The position numbers and the translations under genes were made by a program. From Atrichornis clamosus (taxonomy: Eukaryota > Chordata > Aves > Passeriformes > Menuridae): a stretch of DNA of 64,000 bases. The stretch spans positions 124,001 through 188,000 of the forward strand of contig WBMZ01004771.1 of the NCBI GenBank assembly GCA_013400975.1, written 5' to 3'. The notes beneath the pieces are model-generated. The model was not told where the DNA came from. It did not search any database and saw nothing but the letters and a program-made list of their open reading frames with translations. Shown here in pieces: positions 56,901-64,000 of the stretch. The stretch's first letter is position 1. The number at the start of each line of letters is the position of its first letter.

Positions 56901-59669
56901 AGGATTTGCATCAAAAGGTGTTAAAAGAAAGCAAAACCAGGGTGTAGCTGCCATTGGAACAAAAGAAGCCCAAGTCTCAGAAGAGTGCATTTAGGCATAC
57001 CAATTGTAAATGTACTTGAAAATTGCAGTTGGGTAGTAGCACTGGAGCTTCTCAGATCTGCTGCAATGTCAGTGGGGTTGTGGGGTTTTTTTGGGGCTTT
57101 TTTGTTGTTATCAGAACAAGGGAAAACAATAATAGCATACGAAGTAAGCTTTCTGTAACACTACTTCTAAAGCTCTCTTTTCTGTTTAATGCTGTGTATT
57201 TCTCTTTGCAGCGGACACCCAACCTTCAAATGCCCCCTGTGTCAAGAAGCCAATTTTACCAGACAGCGCTTGCTGGATCACTGTAATAACAGACATCTTT
57301 ATCAGATCGTCCCTGTGGTAAGTACAGTTGCTTATGTATGTTTCTTAAGCTACTTTCATTGTAATTATGTGGACAATTTTAAATGTGCAGTAGCTACTCT
57401 ATATCTGTAACAATCACTGTGGTGAGAAAGACTATATACTTCATGCAGTGCATTTAAATTGAGGAGTGACTTTGATGTGAAAACGTTTCATGTCCAGCCT
57501 GCTGGTTCTAAGGCATTTCTGACTTGGCTGTCTCATTTATCTTGATGTGAAACAGGCTCAGTTTTTGAGCCTGACACTTAAGTCTTCTTTATGTAGTAGT
57601 TCAGATCTGCTTCTATAGAATCCCATTTTTAACGTAACTCTTGTTTCTTGTGAAACCTACAGTTACTTGAAAAGTAATCTAAGGTAATCAAAGGATCTGA
57701 AGGAGGAAAATCTGTTTGGTTTTCTGTTCTTCTGTGCAGGGTGTGTTACTTTTTCTTTTGGCTTACTTGATCATCTCAATTGTATAAAAATTCTCCCAAA
57801 CAATAAGTAGGATGCAGTAATCACTTTTCTGCATTTAGACAGATATGTTAATCTTCCACTCCTAAGAGAAACACTTTAGAAATCTACTAAGTTGAAATGT
57901 AGTTTTTGAATGTTACACAATTGAGGAAAAGCACGCTTATAAGTATGATTTGATGTTAAATTCTCTTACTGTATTTTGGTAGTGGATGAGTAATAGACTA
58001 GTAATTCCTGTAGAACATGTCTTTAATGCATTCTGTATTGCCAATAACTTTTTTTTTAATTCTCTCTCTTCCCCTCCCCCTCCAAATTCAGATCTGTCCT
58101 ATTTGTGTATCTCTTCCTTGGGCAGATACTAACCAGGTTACTAGAAATCTTGTTAGCCATCTAAATCTAAGACACCGGTTTGACTACGGAGAATTTGTGG
58201 TAAGCTTTTTCTTCTTTGATGTGTGGAGGAGTAAATGGTAACTTTTTTTTCTAAAAATGAAAATGCCAAATAAAAAATTTGTATCAAACTTGTGCTCTGG
58301 ACATGCTGTGTTTCTGCTTTGTTTGGAACTCAGAAGCAGACCTGCCTGTTCTTAAACTTTGTTATCAGCATGAGGTGCTACTGGAAATAGGTGTTGTCAA
58401 TAGTTAAACTGCTCCAAGCTGAAGATTCAAGTCTTTAGCTGAGTATTCTCAATATGAACTATTTATTACTTTATTCTGTTTATTAGAACAGTTTATTACT
58501 GCTGCTTCTGGGGGAAATAAAAGAGATGCTACTCTGTTTTATTGACATTATTGATCTTTTATGGCAGAAATTGCTAAATTATCACAGGACTCAACGTGCA
58601 GCTTGGCTAGCTAGTATTGCTGCTGCAGCCTCTCCAGTATATTGTGAGAGAGACTGAAGTAGAGATATGTCATTTAATCAATGCTCAGGTTGCCTTTTTT
58701 CCAGGCTCTCTTTGAGTAAATGACCTTGAAGTAGATGGAGAACTACATATACAGATGTAGTCAGTGGGTGACTCATAAGGCAAGCCAACCAGTTGGGTTC
58801 TGCATGTGGGATCAGAGAGCTGGAGAGTTTGTGGTAGATTCTACAATTTGACAGGCTTAGGGGTGTGCTGCTTGAGCTTTGTGGGGGACAGGCATAGTAT
58901 TTGAGGCACAGGCAGCCCCACTGGTTCAAGATGGCAGAGGTGATGTAAATTGTCCTCTGAGTTGAGTGGTCTGTGATAAAGGTATGAAGAGCTAAGAGTT
59001 TGATACAGGAGATTGGGCTCTTCACTGTGAGTGCATGTGTGATGATGTAAAACTGGTGACAGGAATTCTGATTTGGGGAAACTGCCAGAATTGTACTTAA
59101 AAGATGCATTACTGTGGCATATTAACAACCTGAAATATTTCTGTATAAGTAGCAGATCTTTTGTGGTGTGTGTTTGCTTTCTCATTTTAAGCAGTATATT
59201 CTCAACAATCTATGATTACTGTTGTCTGGGGATCCCATTTTGGTTTTATTAATGGAGGATGTTATGGCTGGTTAGAAGCCCTGTTAAAAGAATTGTGTGA
59301 CACAGTCAGCTTTCCTGAGCTGGCTGTTCTGTAATGTAATTGAGCCAGGGAGAGAAGATGGACCCTTCTGTTTAATGAGCCTTGTCCCTCAACTGATTCT
59401 TCTCCTGTCTCAAGTGTCTCTTGGTACTTGGTTTGATAAAAGATACTGTGCAATATAAACAATCATCTAGTACACGTAAAGATGAAGAGTCTTCATCTAG
59501 GTGCTATTTCCTGTGTAAAAACATAGCAGATCACTGATTAAGCTAATGGCAGTACATCTTGAGTATTTGTCCATTTTGATGATGTTTTCATTCTGTTTAG
59601 AATCTTCAGCTTGATGAAGAAGCCCAATACCAAAATGCAGTTCAAGAATCCTGTCATGTGAACTTTTAA
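50860..59669 (+). CDS. RNF138: RNF138, E3 ubiquitin-protein ligase (complete)
   Basis: E3 ligase recruited to DNA double-strand breaks, where it promotes Ku removal and CtIP-dependent resection. It was also described as a Nemo-like-kinase partner acting on TCF/LEF. Coding exons: 50860-50972, 51829-51994, 53513-53628, 56641-56709, 57212-57317, 58092-58199, 59601-59669. These total 747 nt, giving 248 residues (human 245). Visible domains: C3HC4 RING with C19, C22, C35, H37, C40, C43, C55, C58; C2HC finger C87, C90, H102, C106; a Ser/Asn-rich linker (about 130-155); zinc fingers starting C162-C165 and C192-C195 with H178/H183 and H213/H218; and a UIM at about 230-243 ([14 protein letters not shown]). 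All splice sites are GT-AG. The start at 50860 is the first ATG that gives the family N-terminus. It lies downstream of, and is co-oriented with, the decayed paralogue RNF125. Confidence 0.97.
50973..53512 (+). other. RNF138 introns 1 and 2
   Basis: Intron 1 (50973-51828) begins CpG-rich and becomes AT-rich. Intron 2 (51995-53512) is AT-rich. No transposon or other exon is recognised. Confidence 0.85.
51829..51994 (+). CDS. RNF138: RNF138 coding exon 2 (residues 38-93)
   Basis: Acceptor TTTTCAATTTAG, donor CAG|GTAGAG. Encodes [23 protein letters not shown] (second half of the RING), then the linker [14 protein letters not shown] and GCRCCEKQ, the first cysteines of the C2HC finger. Confidence 0.97.
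53513..53628 (+). CDS. RNF138: RNF138 coding exon 3 (residues 94-131)
   Basis: Acceptor TTTCATTTTCAG, donor ACAG|GTAATC. Encodes [20 protein letters not shown] then [18 protein letters not shown], closely matching human ([20 protein letters not shown]). Confidence 0.97.
53717..53938. repeat. 78-bp tandem repeat, nearly three copies, in RNF138 intron 3
   Basis: The anchor GTGCTTCAAAGTATGAG recurs at 53731, 53809 and 53887, exactly 78 bp apart. Copies are almost identical (e.g. TTTTTCCCAGGTATTTTTCT in each), so the array is young. Since 78 is divisible by 3, both strands stay open across it, which explains the spurious frames at 53731-54003 (+) and 53683-54060 (-). Each unit carries CCCAGGTATT and a TTCTTAGCAG acceptor-like string. 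Confidence 0.95.
55030..56452 (+). mobile_element. CR1 LINE, 5'-truncated copy with ORF2 remnants, in RNF138 intron 3
   Basis: A 1.4-kb sense-oriented CR1. The reverse-transcriptase domain is recognisable: [11 protein letters not shown] (55117-55149), then after a TGA the palm motif [15 protein letters not shown] (about 55336), then TDDTMLG at the catalytic-site position and LVNEGNTVN. The thumb and 3' part follow ([38 protein letters not shown]). Several stops and frameshifts show it is dead. It ends in TTGGTGATTCTGTAAAT, the CR1-type 3' tail. Confidence 0.95.
56641..56709 (+). CDS. RNF138: RNF138 coding exon 4 (residues 132-154)
   Basis: 69 bp. Acceptor CTTCATTTAAAG, donor ACAAG|GTAGGT. 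Encodes [23 protein letters not shown], the poorly conserved Ser/Asn linker. Identified by position and phase; using TAGCAG five bases downstream as acceptor would give an immediate stop. It lies about 190 bp past the end of the intronic CR1. Confidence 0.88.
57212..57317 (+). CDS. RNF138: RNF138 coding exon 5 (residues 155-190)
   Basis: Acceptor TTCTCTTTGCAG, donor GTG|GTAAGT. Encodes [19 protein letters not shown] then [17 protein letters not shown], a C2H2-type finger nearly identical to human. Confidence 0.97.
58092..58199 (+). CDS. RNF138: RNF138 coding exon 6 (residues 191-226)
   Basis: Acceptor CCAAATTCAG, donor GTG|GTAAGC, 108 bp in phase 0-0. Encodes [20 protein letters not shown] then [16 protein letters not shown], the last zinc finger. 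Confidence 0.97.
59601..59669 (+). CDS. RNF138: RNF138 coding exon 7 with stop (residues 227-248)
   Basis: Acceptor TTCATTCTGTTTAG. Encodes [22 protein letters not shown] then TAA. It contains the ubiquitin-interacting motif (acidic LDEE, central A, then S). Human ends in a similar VNI. Confidence 0.97.
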   Translation, partial: NLQLDEEAQYQNAVQESCHVNF

Positions 59670-59749
59670 AGTAGAGCCCCCTTCATCTTCATACTGATTA
59701 TCTGAGAGAAAAGTTACTTTAATTCTGTTGGCGATCTGAAGCGTATATT

Positions 59750-59755
59750 AATAAA
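59750..59755 (+). terminator. RNF138 proximal poly(A) signal AATAAA
   Basis: Canonical AATAAA 81 bp after the stop codon, followed by a TGTTATTTGG-type GU/U-rich stretch. Confidence 0.5.
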
Positions 59756-62428
59756 AGTGTTATTTGGTAACCATTTTTCAGGCTAAACTTCTTTCCACAC
59801 TTATAAGAACTTCTGATGAATGATTTTCCTGAAACTCAAGCTTGACATCTTTACTGAAATCTGCCCCTGTGGAATTAGGGACATTTTCGGAACTTCTCAC
59901 TCTTGTCTTGATTTTCTCTAACTTTTACTACTCTGTTAATTACATGGTTCATATGATTAATGTAGGATATTTTAATTTACCAAAAACAACTTTGAAAGTA
60001 TCTTTAGAAAGACGTGCAAGGATGCTCTGTTGCGCTGTTGTGTTTCTTCAAGTTCATCTGTCTTCTAACGTATCTATAAGATGATAATTTATTTTTTTTC
60101 CTCTTTCTCCAAGGACAGGCATTTGTCCTGCCAAGGACTAATTTTATTTGATGTTGTGATTAGTTTTTTACTGTTACTATGTGACTGAAAATAACAACAG
60201 CTTAAAATATTAAAATATTTCTTTTCTATAGATCAACAATGCAGAGCAGGGCTTTTTTCACCTTTCATTGAGAAAGAATGATGCCATTGCCTAGGAATAA
60301 TTACATCAATTTTTTCCCCTTTTGGAGCATAACTGAAATAGGATGCTGGCTTACTAATGTGATGAGTGAGGAGTATTCCCTGTACTCCCAACTCCTAAGG
60401 AAGATGACACATCTTCTGAGCAATTCAAGATTACATACAAAAGGTAAACTTTTTTGGCCTATTACTGTGACTAGATAGTTTTTCATTGTGTTGGAGTTTT
60501 TTAAGAACTTCTGGTTTTGCATTTGGAATTGAATTTTTGGTCTCTCCTGTCTTTAATGGAAGGCTGTGTAGCTAAATAACTATTTGGCTTCACAGCTGCC
60601 AACACTCAGAAATGAACTTGTTTATTTTGGTAAAACTTTTTACGACTTGTACATCTCCTGCATCCAAAGGTTTGAAAAAACAGTTGAGAAGAAAAAACTT
60701 GCTGTAAAATAGTTACCAACGTATTTTAAGAGTTGCTGTTCTAGATTTCCACCTTCCCAGCAAGAATATAGTTAAAATTGGAGAAAATAGCAATAATGCA
60801 ATTTTGAATTTAAATGGAAAATCCTTTTGTAAAAGCTTTAAGATTTTAAATTTAATACTACAAGAGAGAAGGGGAAAGAAGGTTGCACAGCATACACTTT
60901 GGAGGTTTAAATAGAGTGTTCTGAACATCTTTTAGGACTTACTCTTCATCCTGTGTTGCCATCACCCATTGTCAAGCTATTGTTATTAAAGAGCATTGCA
61001 TATGTGGTGGAAAATATCCCCAGTAATTTTCTTAAGTCTAGTTGGTAATTTATGTGTAGTTATATCAGTTGTGCAGCCAAAATACAATTTGCTTCTTGTG
61101 CCCTGTGTCCCATTTGGTCTTCAAACAGAGTTTTTGATTATTCTTTAAATGCCGTGATATTTCGTATTCCAAAATTGGTAAGGTTGAAATGCCTCATTTT
61201 ACAATGTAACGCTTCAGAACTGAATCTTCGTTCTAATTTATTGAGTGTTGGAACGAAACCACTATACATTGTAACTTGACATTTCTATATTAATCTTTTT
61301 ATGAGTGTAAAACATTACTGAAGGCATTGCTGGCTAAAATACAGAGAAAGTTGTCTACTGCAAAAACCTTGTCTGAAGGTTGTATCCTTTCTATAAGAGC
61401 TTAAGATTTCTTGCATTTTGTTACCGTCTTACTACAGTATTTTGACAGCAGACCTCACTTGGATCTTGTATTCCAACCTCCCTAATTGCCCCCATACTCT
61501 TGTCTTTGTATTCTCACTTGTCTGTCGGCTCTAGTGCTTGTGTGACCACATAATGATTTGGAGTGGTTCATTGAGCCAACAGAAAAAAATTTAATTTTTA
61601 CTTTTGCTCTGGAAAGCCAACTATGAAACAGTGCCCTTATACAGAAAGGAACTTGTTGGTACCTGATGCTAAAGTTTTACCTTTTTAAAATAAAAACATA
61701 TACTATGGTAATTTACTACTGCATACATTTCCTAAGGAGTTTAACAGTTACATGTAAGTTTAGTTAACTTTTTTAGATTCAATAAAATGTTTATATGATG
61801 TGGCAATAAATGCCTACAGCCAATACAGATTCTGAAGGTCTCATGGACACTGGAACTAGTTATTTCTATTACTTGAATATATCTTGAGAATTGCAAGTGA
61901 AATTACATCTATTTTAAAACTCTGGGAAACAATTCTTTCTATAGCAATAATTAGTTGTCACTTGATACATAGTTGCCGAGCATTTTAGTCATGTTTAAGT
62001 GTTGAGAGACTTGAATACACATTTTAAAGCAGCAAATGTGTATTAATGCAATATAAAAAAAACTTTCAAAATGTTTATCCTCTTTATTTAAAATCTGTAT
62101 TGGCAGGCACTGCCTTGCTTAAGGTTTTGTACTTTTAATATGAAGAGATTGCATCCAATACATTCACTAGATAAGCATTTAATGGAAATTATTTAAATAT
62201 GTTGCTGCTGGTCATGATCTTTCTCACTGAAACTCAGACATGCACAAAAAGCTGTGTATTTCTGATGAGTGATGCTCGAAACGTAATCTTCACTACAAGA
62301 TTGCTTCTTAACAATGTTTTCATGTTCATGTTGCATTATGTATGGTTTCAATATGTTATGTTTGAATTGTATCTTCTGTTTTTTCTCCTATTAAAGTATT
62401 TTATTTTCTGTTTGTCTTTTTGTTGCAT

Positions 62429-62434
62429 AATAAA
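62429..62434 (+). terminator. RNF138 candidate distal poly(A) signal AATAAA
   Basis: Canonical AATAAA followed by GGTGAT and a TTCTTCTTTTTC stretch. It would give a 3' UTR of about 2.8 kb. Confidence 0.45.
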
Positions 62435-62450
62435 GGTGATCAATTCCCTT

Positions 62451-64000
62451 GGTGCTACTTCTTCTTTTTCAGTTTCTTTGTAAAGCTTAAATATGCGGTC
62501 AGTTGTATGTCTTCACACTTGGAATTATTAGAATGGTGTGTGTGCTGCTGGAATGATGAGATGTGAGTGATGATGCATCTGTGAGCTGACAAGTTACCTT
62601 ATGTCATATCTTGGGTGTTGCCAGCAAGCAAAGATGATAGGTTGGCTGAAATTTACTTCATGCATCTTTTCTCGCTTCTGTGTTTGTATGTTGCTGTCCC
62701 ATATAATGTTAATAGAGAAATAACATCCTAAAAGGAGAGAGGGAAAAGGTGTATAACACTTGGGGCCATTAGCAAACCTTGTTATTTAAGGGTAGATTTC
62801 CTGAGAAGATGTAATACTTTTCTGAGGAACGAATTGTCACTAAGTTTGGGCTGGTTGCAAGTTTTAACCAGCAAGGTGGCAGCTAGATGGTTTATCCTCC
62901 TGCCTGGTGGTCTTGAGCTGAAAAACCTTTGGTTACTTCTTGCGCTTTTACATTCTAAGGACATGCAGCTGACAACACAGTTATGAAATCAGTTTGAAGT
63001 GTTATTTTGAATGACAGAAATGTAACAAAATGACGTAGATTTTCTTTTTGTTAATTTATTCTTTCCCTATTCTAGTTTTCTGATCTCGAAGTAAACCACT
63101 GTTTATAAGCCCTTTGTTAGAGACTTCATTTGATTTTATTTTATTACAGCAATTCATATTTTACCACTTAGAGAGAATGCATGTGATGTGTTTAGTTCTC
63201 ATTGAGTATCTTGGTTATAGGATACTTGAGCTCTGTAAAACTGCCCTTTGTTCTGCTCCAGTGTTAAGCCAGGCCTTCATTCCCAGGGAGAGAGGGGGAT
63301 TCTGGGCGCCTAGGTTGTCTTCTGACAGGTAGTCAGGGCTAGAAAGCTTTCTGTATTTGGGGAGCATTCCTGAGTCCCTCTTTTTTAGATTTGTCTTTTG
63401 AGTATGGTGAGATTTGAACAAGAGTGTCTGTGAGGACTGCTATAAAAGAGTGGATAGTGTATTTTTTATATCCTTTGTTTTAACCAGAAACAGACTCATC
63501 ATGAACACTGCTGGGAGATGTGCACTTTGCCATGTCTCATAAACACTGCCATTTGTGAAGTGACTGCAGAACCTGGCAGCTGAGGTTGCCCCTTACTGCA
63601 AGAAAGAAGAGCTACAGGGCTAAGACAAAAGCATATTCAGGTTTCTTTTAGAATTGGAGAGAATAGCAATGAAAGGGCACAACAACTACGTAGTCTGTTC
63701 TCCATACCGTGTACATTTGCTGCAGAGATAAGCTTGCTTTTATGTCCTGTTGTGGCTGTATTTGAAAACACGTAGGAGACAAAATTCAGGGCGTCTGCAA
63801 TGAGAAGGCATTTCAATAATGTTAAAACTGCCCCTTCCCAGTGAATTACCAGACTTTTACTAGGGTCAAAGCATGGACTTTTTTCTCTCATGAGTGAAGT
63901 AGGTTTGTACTGTTTCCTACAATTCTCAGACTCTAGGTCTGCTTTGGGAAGGACCAGTTTTCACCTCTGCATTTTCCAGCCCTAAACAGCCTTATTCTGT
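62451..64000. other. Downstream intergenic, no gene seen
   Basis: No exon of the expected downstream neighbours, no transposon and no RNA gene is recognised up to the window edge. Confidence 0.6.

Larger units (their letters stand above)
56710..59600 (+). other. RNF138 introns 4-6
   Basis: 56710-57211, 57318-58091 and 58200-59600. These are AT-rich without recognisable elements. The 143-codon minus-strand frame at 58678-59109 is intronic, overlaps another frame and has no known similarity. Confidence 0.8.
59670..62450 (+). other. RNF138 probable 3' UTR
   Basis: AT-rich sequence after the stop codon, with AATAAA signals at 59750, 61781, 61805 and 62429. The first lies only 80 bp past the stop, so a short form is possible. 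The last is followed by a GT- and T-rich stretch and is the best candidate for the distal end. How far the transcript really extends cannot be read from sequence. Confidence 0.55.

Noticed and set aside
1..64000. CRISPR arrays, bacterial operons, tRNA or rRNA genes
   Set aside because: The sequence is a vertebrate chromosome. I saw no regularly spaced repeat-spacer array, no tRNA cloverleaf with A/B boxes and no rRNA similarity.

Overview
The window is vertebrate nuclear DNA, almost certainly from a bird. At least nine CR1 LINE fragments (the dominant avian retroposon), an LTR of a type I associate with birds, compact introns, and close protein similarity to human TRAPPC8 and RNF138 all point that way. 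I cannot name the species. The gene order TRAPPC8 (minus), RNF125 relic (plus), RNF138 (plus) matches the human 18q12.1 order.

Left third (1-24,050): the 5' half of TRAPPC8 on the minus strand. Twelve constitutive coding exons encode residues 1-569 of a protein of about 1,435 residues. The rest lies beyond the left edge. All splice junctions used here are GT-AG and every codon phase closes. Between coding exons 2 and 3 sits an additional 84-bp open exon-like block with good splice sites. It has the same 1-1 phase as exon 3 and looks like a diverged copy of it, so it may be an undescribed cassette or mutually exclusive exon. The introns hold one solo LTR and two CR1 fragments. The promoter is a CpG island at 23,500-24,320.

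Middle (24,050-50,300): 26 kb between the two promoters. Next to the TRAPPC8 CpG island is an old, diverged tandem duplication (24,240-25,730), each copy carrying an A-rich tract and a CR1 3' end. Further right are two unmistakable exons of RNF125, a RING E3 ligase and RIG-I regulator. One keeps perfect splice sites. The other keeps its full-length frame but has lost both canonical splice dinucleotides. No intact RING exon is visible, so RNF125 looks like a unitary pseudogene here. Two orphan exon-like blocks (28.7 kb minus, 46.2 kb plus) and one AT-rich candidate enhancer (37.0 kb) remain unexplained.

Right (50,300-62,450): RNF138 on the plus strand, complete in seven coding exons and 248 residues: C3HC4 RING, C2HC finger, two C2H2-like fingers and a C-terminal ubiquitin-interacting motif. 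Its CpG-island promoter abuts a CR1 element. Intron 3 contains a 78-bp tandem repeat and a 1.4-kb CR1 copy with reverse-transcriptase remnants. Several AATAAA signals suggest a long 3' UTR ending near 62,450. From there to 64,000 I see no gene.

The two intact genes share no pathway: TRAPPC8 belongs to the TRAPPIII membrane-traffic/autophagy complex, RNF138 is a DNA-end-resection ubiquitin ligase, and the decayed RNF125 was RNF138's tandem paralogue.
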